A stretch of DNA of 64,000 bases from Eggerthella timonensis (GCF_900184265.1 NZ_FXXA01000002.1:186001-250000), one strand, 5' to 3'; counted from the first letter of the stretch, positions 45,483 to 55,132 are shown. Notes: generated by a model from the letters alone, not told the origin. Numbers and translations: made by a program.

Positions 45483-46217
45483 TTACGCCTGCACGAGGGT
45501 CGTCGTCCTCACGACGCCCTGGTCGATGACCTTCTGCGCGATGTCCTCCCAGTCGATGAACTTGATGGCGCCGTTCGGGCACTGCTCGGCGCAGCGACCG
45601 CAGCTGACGCACTTCGTGGAGGTGCCGGTCTCGCTGTCGACGCGCGGCATGTTCCACGGGCATGCCTGCGAGCACATGCCGCAGCCGATGCACCTCTCGG
45701 CGTCCACCACGCGCGCGCCCGACTCCTCGTCGGCGTAGATGGCGTGGACCGGGCAGTAATTCATGCACGCGGGGTCGGCGCACTGCTTGCAGTGCTCGAC
45801 GGTGAACTCGCAGTTCTTGTAGATGCCGTCCGGGCCGTCGGGGTTCGTGCCCCAGTTGTAGTTCTGCCACACGCGCACGCGGGCGATGTGCTGCGACACG
45901 CGGCCGTCGTTCTTCAGCGTGCACATCATCTCGCAGCGCTGGCAGCCCGAGCAGCGGGCGCGGTCGGTGACGATCATCTTCGTAGGCGTGGTGCGAATCT
46001 CGATGCGCCCCGAGGCGATCGACTTCGACGTGACGCCCCATGACGCCAGCACGCCGCCGACCACGAGGCCGGCGACGCCGCAGCCGGCCATGGCCAGCAC
46101 CGTGCGACGCGTGAAAGTCTTCTGCTTGGCATCCCCGGCAGGTTCGGCGCCCTCGGGCGCAGACGTCTTGACGTCCTGATCCTCGGAGGTGTTCTGGTTC
46201 AGATTGGAATCTGACAT
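45483..46217 (-). CDS. membrane-anchored or Tat-exported ferredoxin with four 4Fe-4S motifs
   Basis: 244 residues. An acidic 33-residue leader, then TRRTVLAMAGCGVAGLVVGGVLASWG, a Tat-type signal or anchor. Cys groups: CSGCQRCEMMC, CKQCADPACMNYCP, CIGCGMCSQACPW and CVSCGRCAEQCPN. It heads the leftward operon and is divergent from the aldehyde ferredoxin oxidoreductase. By analogy with E. coli ydhY/ydhV it may exchange electrons with that enzyme (inference). Confidence 0.9.
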   Translation of the reverse strand: MSDSNLNQNTSEDQDVKTSAPEGAEPAGDAKQKTFTRRTVLAMAGCGVAGLVVGGVLASWGVTSKSIASGRIEIRTTPTKMIVTDRARCSGCQRCEMMCTLKNDGRVSQHIARVRVWQNYNWGTNPDGPDGIYKNCEFTVEHCKQCADPACMNYCPVHAIYADEESGARVVDAERCIGCGMCSQACPWNMPRVDSETGTSTKCVSCGRCAEQCPNGAIKFIDWEDIAQKVIDQGVVRTTTLVQA

Positions 46218-46596
46218 AGCCTGGTGCTCCCTCCCTCACAAAGGTGCGGTGAGTGTCGTTTTCCTCGTCCCTCCGCCGGAATGACAGAGAAAGGGACAGT
46301 CCCTTTTCATGCCATTTTCATGCCGCCAGCGGAGGCTGCACTCGGTTCGATCCCGTTTTTCGGTTCCACACAACGCAGTCCAGTATGCCCGCGCGCGCGA
46401 AAACGCCCTCCCCTCTTTGAGGGGCATTTGGCCCCTGACCGGCGAGTTTCGCAAATTACCCTCAAAGAGGGTATACCCTGACCGCCCCCATCGGCATACT
46501 GGCGAGCGACGAATGTTGTCAGCGCTCGTGTCGCACCCCGCAGGTTCCCACACAACACCGAACCTCAGTAATCTATCCAAGATTTGGAGATGCAAC
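46218..46596. promoter_or_regulatory. 379-bp divergent control region with paired CCCTCAAAGAGGG sites
   Basis: Dyads at 46410-46424 (reading CCCCTCTTTGAGGGG) and 46458-46472 (reading ACCCTCAAAGAGGGT) are the same site in opposite orientation, centres 48 bp apart. The second abuts TATACC (46472-46477), a possible -10. No gene is visible in the region. Confidence 0.75.
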
Positions 46597-48726
46597 ATGG
46601 CTGACGAAACATCGTATGGATGGGCCGGTAAGATCCTCCGCGTCAATCTGAGCACGGGCTCGATCACGACGCAGCCGACCGACCCTTACAAGGAGTACAT
46701 CGGCGGCATGGGCTTGGCCAACAAGATCATGTACGACGAAGTGCCCGCCGGCACCGATCCCTTCTCCCCTGAGAACAAGGTCATCTTCGCCGTGGGTCCC
46801 CTGACGGCTTCCGGCGTGCCCCTGGCCGGCCGTACCACCATCTGCTCGCTGTCCACGTTCACGAAGGACCACCTCGTGGTGGACGCCCACTGCGGCGGCA
46901 TGATCGGCGCCAAGATCAAGCTGGCTGGCTGGGACGCCATCGTCATCGAGGGTGCGTCGGACAAGCCCGTGTACCTCAACATCGTCGACGACAAGATGGA
47001 GATCAAGGACGCCGGCTTCGTGTGGGGCATGGGCACCCGCGAGGCCACCGAGGCCCTCAACCGCCTGGAAGGCGTCGAATCGTGCGTGGCCACCATCGGC
47101 CCCGCCGGCGAGAACATGCTTCCCTACGCGTGCATCATGAATTCCCGCAACCACTCGGCCGGCGCCGGCACGGGCGCGGTCATGGGCTCGAAGATGGTGA
47201 AGGCCATCGTGGTGCAGGGCAACGGCAGCGTGCACGTGAAGGATCCGCAGGCTGTGGCCGACCTGTCCGACTACATGCTGCGCGAGGTCATCGGCTCCAA
47301 CAACAACCACGTGGTGCCGCAGACGCAGCAGGAATGGGCCGAGTTCTACGACGAGGGCTCCCGTTGGTCGGCGCGCAAGGGCCTGACCTGGGGCATGGCC
47401 GAGGGCGAGCCCATCGACGTGGGCGAGCCGAAGCCCGGCGAGCTGAACACCGTGGGCTACCGCTGCATGAAGTCGGTGTACGATCTGGGCGAAGTGGCCG
47501 AGAAGTACACCATCAAGATGGACGGCTGCCACAGCTGCCCCATTCACTGCTACTCTGACCTGCGCACCGAGCGCACCGGCGAGCTGGGCGGCAAGACCGT
47601 CTCGGGCAACACCTGCGCGGCCAACTTCCCCTTCAAGTACATGAACGGCATCTTGAAGACCGACATCAAGGAAGACACCGAGTCGGGCATCGTGTGGAAC
47701 ACGTTGATCGGCACCACCATCGACGAGCTGGGCCTGTGGTGCAACTACGCCCAGCTGTGGCGCGACATCGCCCACTGCATCAAGGCCGGCGTGTTCGACC
47801 GCGTGCTGCCCGAGGAGGAGAAGGCGAAGTACGACTGGCAGCGCATCTACGATGACGACCCCACCATCATGGTGGAGCTGCTGCACGACATCGCGCAGAA
47901 CGACTCCGAGATCGCCCACATCGCCTACGGCCCGTACCACTGGACCGAGCGCTGGGACGACAAGGGCTGGTTCGATCAGCAGCCCAGCCAGCTGATCAAC
48001 TACCGCGGTTGGCCCGTGCACCACGCCATCGAGTGCTTCGGCCAGGTGGGCGGCGTGTACAACATGATGTTCAACCGCGACGACATGATCCACTCCGCCG
48101 TGAACTTCCAAGGCTGCGGTCTGCCCTTCGAGCTGAAGCAGCAGATCGCCGAGGAAGTGTGGGGCGGCAAGGACGCCATCGACCAGAACAAGAACTACAC
48201 CCCCATGAACGAGCGCAAGGCGAACTTCGCCTGGTGGTCGATCGTCACCGACGTGCTGCACGACTCGCTGACGCTGTGCAACTGGGTGTGGCCGATGACC
48301 ATGAGCCCCACGAAGGCCCGCGACTACCGCGGCGACCTCGATCTGGAGGCCAAGTTCTTCAAGGCCGTCACCGGCGAGGACGTGACCACCGACGACCTGT
48401 ACCAGGCCGGTGCAAAGATCATGACGCTGCAGCGCGCCAACACCGTGCGCGGCATGACGAAGGACGACGGCACGATGGGCGAGAACGACATGCGCAACGT
48501 GCACGACACGATGTGCGCCTGGACGTTCGATCACGATCCGGACAAGCAGCCCTTCACCGAGGGCACCATCAAGATGGACCGCGACGACTTCCAGACCGCC
48601 CTCGGCATGGTGTACGACACCTTCGGCTGGGACCACGAGAAGGGCTGCCCGACGGCCGCCTGCCTCGACCAGTACGGCATGGCCGACGTGAAGGAAGAGC
48701 TCGACGGCCTGGGCTTGCTGCCGTAA
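46597..48726 (+). CDS. aldehyde ferredoxin oxidoreductase family tungsto/molybdo-enzyme
   Basis: 709 residues. AOR N-domain: GWAGKILRVNLSTG, EYIGGMGLANKIMYDEVP and NKVIFAVGPLTASGVPLAGR. The pterin-binding and FeS region includes NHSAGAGTGAVMGSKMVKAI and DGCHSCPIHCYSD (C-x-x-C-x-x-x-C). It binds a tungsten or molybdenum bis-pterin cofactor and one 4Fe-4S cluster, and oxidises aldehydes or reduces acids with ferredoxin. Size and context fit the YdhV-like branch, whose natural substrate is not settled. ATG 46597 follows TTGGAGA; the long in-frame extension upstream lies over the control region and is not coding. Codon use is very G/C-biased, suggesting strong expression. Confidence 0.94.
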   Translation: MADETSYGWAGKILRVNLSTGSITTQPTDPYKEYIGGMGLANKIMYDEVPAGTDPFSPENKVIFAVGPLTASGVPLAGRTTICSLSTFTKDHLVVDAHCGGMIGAKIKLAGWDAIVIEGASDKPVYLNIVDDKMEIKDAGFVWGMGTREATEALNRLEGVESCVATIGPAGENMLPYACIMNSRNHSAGAGTGAVMGSKMVKAIVVQGNGSVHVKDPQAVADLSDYMLREVIGSNNNHVVPQTQQEWAEFYDEGSRWSARKGLTWGMAEGEPIDVGEPKPGELNTVGYRCMKSVYDLGEVAEKYTIKMDGCHSCPIHCYSDLRTERTGELGGKTVSGNTCAANFPFKYMNGILKTDIKEDTESGIVWNTLIGTTIDELGLWCNYAQLWRDIAHCIKAGVFDRVLPEEEKAKYDWQRIYDDDPTIMVELLHDIAQNDSEIAHIAYGPYHWTERWDDKGWFDQQPSQLINYRGWPVHHAIECFGQVGGVYNMMFNRDDMIHSAVNFQGCGLPFELKQQIAEEVWGGKDAIDQNKNYTPMNERKANFAWWSIVTDVLHDSLTLCNWVWPMTMSPTKARDYRGDLDLEAKFFKAVTGEDVTTDDLYQAGAKIMTLQRANTVRGMTKDDGTMGENDMRNVHDTMCAWTFDHDPDKQPFTEGTIKMDRDDFQTALGMVYDTFGWDHEKGCPTAACLDQYGMADVKEELDGLGLLP

Positions 48727-49397
48727 CGCAACCCACCGCACGGGGTCGCATCCCCCCTCTCCCCGCGACCCCGACCTCCTTATAGGAACGCCCCCGGATG
48801 CTGCATCCGGGGGCGTTCTCGATAGCGCCCGAACGTGCGCTCCCGTTATGGGGAGATGAGCACGCAAGGACCCCTTCGAAACAGTACAGCCCCGCAACCG
48901 TCACTGACATGCAGGATGGCACGCGCCGATCTGCGAGCATGCCGACAGCGGTTTGACGACGAAGAGCGGCGCTTCCGAGCCGTCGGAAGATCGCAGGGCA
49001 CTTTGTTTCCTGGCATACGGTAATGGAATCGGGAAAAATTTTCGGTATTTTACCGTATCAGGCCAGCAGGGGCTCAAAACTCCCCGCGAAAGCAGGAAAA
49101 CCGCCCGATGCGGCAGGAAAAGACGGATTCGGAGCGGCCGGAAACGGGTTCCGACCGCCAAATTCCGAGCTTCGGTACTATATCAAGAAAAAATTGCGAA
49201 TTCTTTACCGTAGCGGCCCCGCAACCGGACATCCTCCGCTTCTGCATCTGATCGCCGTCGGCATGCGCCTGGACCGTTCGGCGCAGCGCTCCCGTAGCAG
49301 CAGGACGAGAAGAGGGCGCTGCCGAAGCCGGCGCAGATAGCCATCCTGGGCGGGGCAACCTGCGCGCTTCGCAAGCTCGACGACAACAAGCGCGATT
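48727..49397. other. 671-bp convergent gap with terminator and AT-rich repeats
   Basis: After the terminator at 48786-48818, about 580 bases hold no credible gene. A local AT-rich stretch carries TACGGTA/TACCGTA three times (about 49015, 49051, 49206) inside an imperfect 31-base direct repeat (about 49034-49064 and 49188-49217). Small hairpins such as CGGTA-TTT-TACCG are present. Confidence 0.55.
48786..48818 (+). terminator. terminator after aldehyde ferredoxin oxidoreductase
   Basis: A 15-bp perfect stem GAACGCCCCCGGATG/CATCCGGGGGCGTTC with a 3-base loop. Confidence 0.85.
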
Positions 49398-49991
49398 TTA
49401 CGCCCCTGCCACCTTCAACTCGACCCGCGTGGAGCGGAAAGAGCAATGCTCGCAGATGATGCAGGGGATGCCCATGGCGTTGCAGGGGACGACGGCATCA
49501 AGCTCTTCGAGCGTGGCGCCGCGGTGCGCGAGGTAGTCGCCGATGAGGGCGCGGATGGCCTCGATGGCGAAGTGGAGCGTGTACACTTTGTCCACGGGAA
49601 CGCCGTCGAGCGCCGTCTTCACATCGTCGGTGGTGATGGCCAGGGCCTCGTCGAACGTGCATCCCTCGAGCATGGAGCACACCACGCTGGCGCACCCCGT
49701 GACGGCCAGACAGCCGCGCGCCTTGAAGCCCACACGCACGAACGTCTCGGTTTCGGGGTCGATGACGGCGAACAGGCGCAGCGCCACCTCGCCGCGCTTC
49801 GACTTGCCCACCATGCTCTGGGCATTGAACCCCTCGGGGGCGCCGCCGTTGCGGAAGTTCGCCACCACGGACAGCAGCGTATCGGAATACCCCGTCACGC
49901 CGTCCTCGATCTCGGTTTGGTACACGTCGGCCGTGCGCAGCACGTGGCGATCCTGCACCTCGCGGTATACGTTGCGCGCCTCGTCTTCCAT
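49398..49991 (-). CDS. IscU/NifU-like scaffold protein with extra Cys-rich tail
   Basis: 197 residues. The N-terminal part follows the IscU pattern (YSDTLLSVVANFRNGG, then KARGCLAVTGCASVVCSMLEGCTFDEAL with the scaffold cysteines). A C-terminal segment ends VPCNAMGIPCIICEHCSFRS, a five-Cys cluster not found in plain IscU. It could assemble FeS clusters for nearby oxidoreductases, or be a metal carrier. It is on the opposite strand to the aldehyde oxidoreductase, so linkage is only positional. Confidence 0.72.
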   Translation of the reverse strand: MEDEARNVYREVQDRHVLRTADVYQTEIEDGVTGYSDTLLSVVANFRNGGAPEGFNAQSMVGKSKRGEVALRLFAVIDPETETFVRVGFKARGCLAVTGCASVVCSMLEGCTFDEALAITTDDVKTALDGVPVDKVYTLHFAIEAIRALIGDYLAHRGATLEELDAVVPCNAMGIPCIICEHCSFRSTRVELKVAGA

Positions 49992-50077
49992 GAAAAGCCC
50001 CTTTCATCGGCGTCGTAGCGGCGTTGCGCGCGCCGGCACTCGGACGCCGTTCATGCCGGCCGAAACCGGCGTTCGGT

Positions 50078-51052
50078 TTACAGAAACATGTCGCGCTCGA
50101 CGGAGTTCCACTCCGCGAGCGACGCCGCGTACGTGGGCGTGAGGTACTCGGTCGAGAAGTAGTACACGTCGCCGTTCGAGGCGGTAACAGTGTCGAGATC
50201 GGGGTAGGCTCCGCTGTCGCGAACAGTGCGCCACAGCTCGTCGATCTCGTCGGCCGACAGGCTGAACGGCTCGTTGGACAGCGACGACGCCTCCATCGGG
50301 CGCGGGTACTTCCGCGACTCGTCGCGCACGCATTCCACGAACGTGAGCACGCGATCGTCCTCGCTGGCGAGGAACGCCCAGCGCGCGTACGCGTCGGTCA
50401 TGCGCTCGGTGGAGTACAGGTAGTAGCTGTGCTTGCCGACAAGCGCCACGATGTCGCCGCAGGGAAGGGCGTCGGGGGCGTCGTCGGGGGCTGAGTTTGC
50501 GCGTGCGCCGCCGTCCCGCTCGGGATCCTCCGGTTCCGTGACTTCCGACGCTGCCGCATCCTCCGGCTCGGGCTCCTCTTCCACGCGCAGCATGCGGGGC
50601 ACGCCCACCGCGCGGGTCGCCGTGCGAACGGGGGCCGCAGAAGCCGCAGCGACACGCTCGTCGCGCTCGCCCTTGCGCTCCTCGAGGTACTCGTACACGA
50701 ACATCTCCCAATCGTCGGCGGCGAAATGCGCCGGCACGAGGCCCGCGTCCAGCCAGTGCGCCGGTTGGACCAGCTTGCCGTCGCCCGAGTGCGCGCGCAC
50801 GTCCTCGAACACCGCTGCCAGGAACAGACGCTCCACCTCTTCGTCGCTCATGGCCGTCTCGCCGGAAGCCTCGTCCTGACCGGCTTCGGCCGCCACTTCG
50901 GCAACGTGTTCCCATGCGGGCATCGCCACAGGGGCGCCCTCGGTTTCGGCATCGGCAGAGGTATCCAGGCCGAGCGCTTCGACATCTTCCCCCTGCTCAG
51001 CCATCGCGCGGATCACCTCGTCCCGAATTCGCTGAGCTTCTTCATCAACCAT
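50078..51052 (-). CDS. hypothetical acidic two-part protein
   Basis: No family recognised. 324 residues with no signal or membrane helix. Residues about 1-70 are acidic; about 70-130 form a helical block (EEVERLFLAAVFEDVRAH...DDWEMFVYEYLEERKGE). A Pro/Glu/Ala linker (about 135-200) leads to a conserved-looking C-terminal domain rich in aromatic residues (GKHSYYLYSTERMTDAYARWAFL, GDVYYFSTEYLTPTYAASLAEW). ATG 51052 follows AAAGGAG; a GTG six bases upstream is weaker. Neighbours give no functional hint. Confidence 0.8.
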   Translation of the reverse strand: MVDEEAQRIRDEVIRAMAEQGEDVEALGLDTSADAETEGAPVAMPAWEHVAEVAAEAGQDEASGETAMSDEEVERLFLAAVFEDVRAHSGDGKLVQPAHWLDAGLVPAHFAADDWEMFVYEYLEERKGERDERVAAASAAPVRTATRAVGVPRMLRVEEEPEPEDAAASEVTEPEDPERDGGARANSAPDDAPDALPCGDIVALVGKHSYYLYSTERMTDAYARWAFLASEDDRVLTFVECVRDESRKYPRPMEASSLSNEPFSLSADEIDELWRTVRDSGAYPDLDTVTASNGDVYYFSTEYLTPTYAASLAEWNSVERDMFL

Positions 51053-51145
51053 TAGCACGCTCCTTTGTCATGCGCTTGTTTCCGTATGGTATGATGACCC
51101 ACGGCGCGCGGCCCGCATCCCCTCTTTCAGGATAAATCGAGGCGA

Positions 51146-52753
51146 ATGGGACGTACGCCCGCGTCAACTGCGTACCGAGCACGGGGAGGGAGTGTACGGT
51201 TGGGCGCACGCACCACAACTGAACCGACGTCCGAGGGCGCCGAGCAAAGCCATGCTTATCGCGGAATCAGCGGAACGATACGCCGTTACGCTCCGCTCTG
51301 GCCGCTTATCCTGGGATTGGCTTTCGGCCGAGCGGGCCTCATCGTCAACAGCTACGGCAGTTACACGAGCACCGACGAGGGCATCTTCACCGACGGCGCC
51401 ATGTTGGTGGCACTGTCCGTTTTGGCGCTGTTCCTCGTCGCGCTGATCGTCAGCAAGCGAACCATCAGCAAGCACACCACCAACGTGGTCATGCGCATCT
51501 GCGTGGCGCTGGAAGCGTTCGCGCTCGTGGCGATGGCGGCGTTCGACTTGCTCGCCGTCGGCGGAGCAGCCGAACGCTTCGCGCTGAGCGCGCTGTGTAC
51601 CCTTGTGTCGTCCGGGGCCATCTATTACTGGCTGCGCCGCGCTCGCGGTACGAGCACCACCGCCGCGGCGGTATTCGTGTTCGTCGCGCTCATCATCAGC
51701 GAAGTGGAAATCTACCTGTGCACGCTGCTTCCCGTGTTCGCCGGCAACTTCGTCGCGGCCGTGCTCGTGCTGCTGCAATACCCCTGCGCGCTTTGGGCGC
51801 GCAAGCAGCGGCAGCCCCATGCCATCGTATCGCCGACGCAGGCTAACGACTACTTCGGATTCTCCAAGACCATGCTGCAGAGCAAGCAGTTTCTCGCGGC
51901 GACCGCGCTGGGCATCGGCTGTCTTTCCATCGTCATAGGCTTGCTGCGCGGTTACCCCGACGGCACGTCCATCGCGTTCACGCCGGTGACACGCGCGGCC
52001 TACGGCGCCCTTACCATCGGCATCAGCGCCGCGCTCGTCGCGCTCGTGCTGAAGCGGAGGCAGCATGTGATGACCATCGGCATCTTCGTGGTCATGGAGC
52101 TGCTGGCATGCTTCGCCTTGATCGCGTACGCGGCGTTCCCCGACATGCTGGACATCGGCGCGGTGTTCACCACCACGCTCAACGCGCTGATGGTGGGGTT
52201 CACCTGGTACATCATCATCGCGTTCATGAGCTACGGCTGGCGCGACCCGTACTATTACGCCATCGCGGGATGGCTCGTGTGGCTGGGCTGCCGCGCCGTG
52301 GCGCGCATCGCGCTGCTGGGAACCCACGAGCTTTTCTCGAACGACATCCTCATGAGCGCCGTGATGGGCGCGATGGTGGTCGTATCGACGCAGGTGGTGT
52401 TCGTGCAGTTCCTCAACATCGCCCGGCATACCGCCGAGGAGCAGGACGAGCAGAGCGCGCGGCGCCAGAGCATGCTCAAGATCATGGGCCTCGACGAGCA
52501 CGAGAGCCTTGCCGACATGCGCCAAGCATCCATGAAGCACAACGCCGAGGAGATGGGCAAGCAGTTCCTGCTGTCCGACCGCGAGATCGAGGTGATGGCG
52601 CTGTACGCGCTGGGCTATACGCAGAAGCGCGTGGCCGAGGAGCTGTTCATCACGCAGGGGACCGCCCATGCGCACATCAAGCGCATCTACGCTAAAACCG
52701 GCTTGCACTCCCGTCAGGAGATCCTCGACTATCTTGAGCAGTACGCGTCGTAG
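51146..52753 (+). CDS. membrane-embedded LuxR-family regulator
   Basis: 535 residues. About 12 membrane helices (roughly 45-420), then a short cytoplasmic linker and a C-terminal LuxR helix-turn-helix: LSDREIEVMALYALGYTQKRVAEELFITQGTAHAHIKRIYAKTGL. This layout is typical of Eggerthellaceae, where such genes often lie beside the reductases they control. The nearest downstream gene is the polyferredoxin at 52835 on the same strand, 81 bases away. Confidence 0.92.
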   Translation: MGRTPASTAYRARGGSVRLGARTTTEPTSEGAEQSHAYRGISGTIRRYAPLWPLILGLAFGRAGLIVNSYGSYTSTDEGIFTDGAMLVALSVLALFLVALIVSKRTISKHTTNVVMRICVALEAFALVAMAAFDLLAVGGAAERFALSALCTLVSSGAIYYWLRRARGTSTTAAAVFVFVALIISEVEIYLCTLLPVFAGNFVAAVLVLLQYPCALWARKQRQPHAIVSPTQANDYFGFSKTMLQSKQFLAATALGIGCLSIVIGLLRGYPDGTSIAFTPVTRAAYGALTIGISAALVALVLKRRQHVMTIGIFVVMELLACFALIAYAAFPDMLDIGAVFTTTLNALMVGFTWYIIIAFMSYGWRDPYYYAIAGWLVWLGCRAVARIALLGTHELFSNDILMSAVMGAMVVVSTQVVFVQFLNIARHTAEEQDEQSARRQSMLKIMGLDEHESLADMRQASMKHNAEEMGKQFLLSDREIEVMALYALGYTQKRVAEELFITQGTAHAHIKRIYAKTGLHSRQEILDYLEQYAS

Positions 52754-52834
52754 AATAAGGATACGTCGCCCGTGCTTCGCATCGCGAGCAGGGCGATCGG
52801 CGACGATACGAGAAGAACACCCAGGGGGAACGGG

Positions 52835-54037
52835 ATGCCGAATCTCATCGACATAGCGCAGCGCCTGGCCGAGCGACCGGCCGTGGCGCTGCTGCACGAA
52901 GAGCGCTGCCTGCCCGAGCGCGATCTGGGCTCCACCTGCGCGCGCTGCGCCGAGGCGTGCCCGGTCGCCGCCATCGTGGTGGGCGCGGGTCGCGGCGAGG
53001 ACGATGCACCGGCCGCCGCGTACGGTTCCGTGACGAAAGACGGCCCCACCGGGCCTCGCATCGACGATGACGCATGCGTGCGCTGCGGCCGGTGCATCAC
53101 GGCGTGCCCCACGGCTGCGCTGCTGGCGGTCGCGCCGCTCGACGACGACACGCTGCTGAACGCGAGCGCGGCGGCGGGAGCGGCGGCGGGCGCGGTGCAG
53201 CAGGAAGAAGCGCCCGAAGATGCCGAACCCTCGTGCGCGGGCTTCGTGTGCGAGCGAGCCGTGCGCGAAAGAGTCGGACGCATCGACGCCGAGCGCACGG
53301 TGACGCTGCCCTGCCTCGCCTGGGTGGACGAGGCGCTCATCGTGCACATGGCTTGCGCGGGCGCGCAGCGCATCGCGCTGCTAACGGCCCCTTGCGCCTC
53401 ATGCGCGCACGCCGCCGCCGTGAGCGCGCTGCCGCAGACGGCGGACGCGGCTCAGCGCATCCTCGACATGTGGCAGCTCGATGCCGCCGTGAGCATCGTC
53501 GATGCCGTGGACGACGTAGCCGCGTCTGACGACGAGGACGCCGCGGGCGAAGTGTCGCGACGCGGCCTGTTCTCGCAAGCGCGTTCGGCGCTGATGGAAG
53601 CTGCCACCGACGCCGCATCGGCGCAGATCGACGCGCTGGCCGGCCGTCGCGCCGCCGACGCTCCCGCGCCCGAGCCCGACCGCCGACGCTGGCAGCTGCT
53701 CGACGACCTGCACGACGCGGGTCTTCCCGCAGACGGCACGGTCGTGCCGCGCACGCTCGCACCGCGCGTGGACATCGACGCCGAACGCTGCTCGGGCTGC
53801 GCGCTGTGCGCCGGCTTCTGTCCCACGCAGGCGCTGCGCAAGGCGGGCAAGGCCGACGGCGGGCGCACGCTGCTCGAGTTCGACGCGGCCCTGTGCCGCG
53901 ACTGCGGCACCTGCACGGACACCTGCCGCTACGTTGCGATCTCCCGCGAAGAGACGCTCACCGTCTCCGAGCTGTTCGCGCTCGAGCCGCGCGCCATACG
54001 CATACCCAAACGCCGCGTGCTGCCCAGCCGCCGCTGA
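52835..54037 (+). CDS. polyferredoxin-like 4Fe-4S protein
   Basis: 400 residues. Cys groups near the N-terminus (CARCAEACPVAAIV; CVRCGRCITACPTAAL) and C-terminus (CSGCALCAGFCPTQAL; CRDCGTCTDTCRYVAI) would bind four 4Fe-4S clusters. The middle has extra cysteines (CLAW, LTAPCASCAHAA), as in HdrA/MvhD-like or cytosolic Fe-S hub proteins. No signal is present, so it is cytosolic. ATG 52835 follows AGGGGGAACGG. It may carry electrons for the same pathway as the LuxR-controlled genes (inference). Confidence 0.85.
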   Translation: MPNLIDIAQRLAERPAVALLHEERCLPERDLGSTCARCAEACPVAAIVVGAGRGEDDAPAAAYGSVTKDGPTGPRIDDDACVRCGRCITACPTAALLAVAPLDDDTLLNASAAAGAAAGAVQQEEAPEDAEPSCAGFVCERAVRERVGRIDAERTVTLPCLAWVDEALIVHMACAGAQRIALLTAPCASCAHAAAVSALPQTADAAQRILDMWQLDAAVSIVDAVDDVAASDDEDAAGEVSRRGLFSQARSALMEAATDAASAQIDALAGRRAADAPAPEPDRRRWQLLDDLHDAGLPADGTVVPRTLAPRVDIDAERCSGCALCAGFCPTQALRKAGKADGGRTLLEFDAALCRDCGTCTDTCRYVAISREETLTVSELFALEPRAIRIPKRRVLPSRR

Positions 54038-54087
54038 GCCGCCGCGCGCCACCGTCCCCTAGACCCACCGGAAAGGACCGACCCCCT

Positions 54088-55125
54088 ATGCTCCACTTCG
54101 ACAGTGACTACCTGGAAGGCGCCCATCCCGCGATCCTCGAGCGCCTGATGGCCACCAACCTCGACCAGACGTCGGGCTACGGCACCGACGAGGTGTGCGC
54201 GGCCGCGCGCGATCGCATCCGCGCGGCATGCGCGTGCCCCGACGCGGCCGTGTACTTCCTCGTGGGCGGCACGCAGGCCAACGCGGCCGTCGCCGACCAG
54301 ATCCTGCGGCCGTGGGAGGGCATCGTATCGGCCACGACCGGCCACATCACCGCGCACGAGGCCGGTGCCGTGGAGGCGTGCGGACGCAAAACGCTGCCGC
54401 TGCCCCAGCACGACGGCAAGTTGGACGCCGCCGAGGTGCGCACGCTCTGCGAGGCGTACTGGGGCGACGAGAACCGCGAGCATATCGTGGCACCCGGTGC
54501 CGTGTACATCTCGCATCCCACCGAATACGGCACCGTGTACTCCCTGGCCGAGCTGGAAGCGCTCGCGCAGGTGTGCCGCGACTTCGACATGCGGCTGTTC
54601 ATGGACGGCGCGCGCCTGGGCTACGGCCTGGCCGCCGTGGGCACCGACGTCACGCTGGCCGACATCGCGCGTTTGTGCGACGCGTTCTACATCGGCGGCA
54701 CGAAGGTGGGCGCGTTCTGCGGCGAGGCCGTCGTGTTCACGAAACCGGGGCTCGACGACCACTTCTTCACGCTCATGAAGAAGCGCGGGGCGCTGCTGGC
54801 GAAGGGACGCTTCCTGGGCTTGCAGTTCGACGTGCTGTTCGACCAGGTTGAGGGCGAGCTGCGCTACGAGCGCATCGGCCGCCACGCCGTCGAGCTGGCG
54901 CAGCGCATCGCCGAGGGCTTCCGCGCGAAGGGCTACGAGCTGCACCTCGATTCGCCCACGAACCAGCAGTTCATCGTGCTGGACGACGAGACGAAGGCGC
55001 GCTTGGCCGAGCATGCGTCGTTCGGCTTCTGGGAGCGCACGCCCGACGGCCGCACCGTCGTCCGCTTCGCCACCAGCTGGGCCACCCGTCCCGAAAGCGT
55101 GGACGAGCTGATCGCGCTGCTGTAA
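54088..55125 (+). CDS. low-specificity threonine aldolase / beta-eliminating lyase
   Basis: 345 residues, PLP-dependent fold type I. Key blocks: LDQTSGYGTDEVCAAAR, FLVGGTQANAAVADQIL, HITAHEAGAVEACG, FMDGARLGYGLAA, and the PLP Lys in FYIGGTKVGAFCGEA. It cleaves L-threonine or related hydroxy amino acids to glycine plus aldehyde. The ribosome site is GGAAAGGA. A strong terminator follows the stop. Confidence 0.92.
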   Translation: MLHFDSDYLEGAHPAILERLMATNLDQTSGYGTDEVCAAARDRIRAACACPDAAVYFLVGGTQANAAVADQILRPWEGIVSATTGHITAHEAGAVEACGRKTLPLPQHDGKLDAAEVRTLCEAYWGDENREHIVAPGAVYISHPTEYGTVYSLAELEALAQVCRDFDMRLFMDGARLGYGLAAVGTDVTLADIARLCDAFYIGGTKVGAFCGEAVVFTKPGLDDHFFTLMKKRGALLAKGRFLGLQFDVLFDQVEGELRYERIGRHAVELAQRIAEGFRAKGYELHLDSPTNQQFIVLDDETKARLAEHASFGFWERTPDGRTVVRFATSWATRPESVDELIALL

Positions 55126-55132
55126 CACGAAA

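Noticed and set aside
46218-46596. Molybdenum/tungsten cofactor riboswitch before AOR or the ferredoxin
   Set aside because: I could not find the conserved Moco-riboswitch stems; the visible structure is the paired dyad sites only.
46573-48897. 774-codon open frame opposite the aldehyde ferredoxin oxidoreductase
   Set aside because: Shadow frame with no domain signature; the plus-strand protein matches the AOR family throughout.
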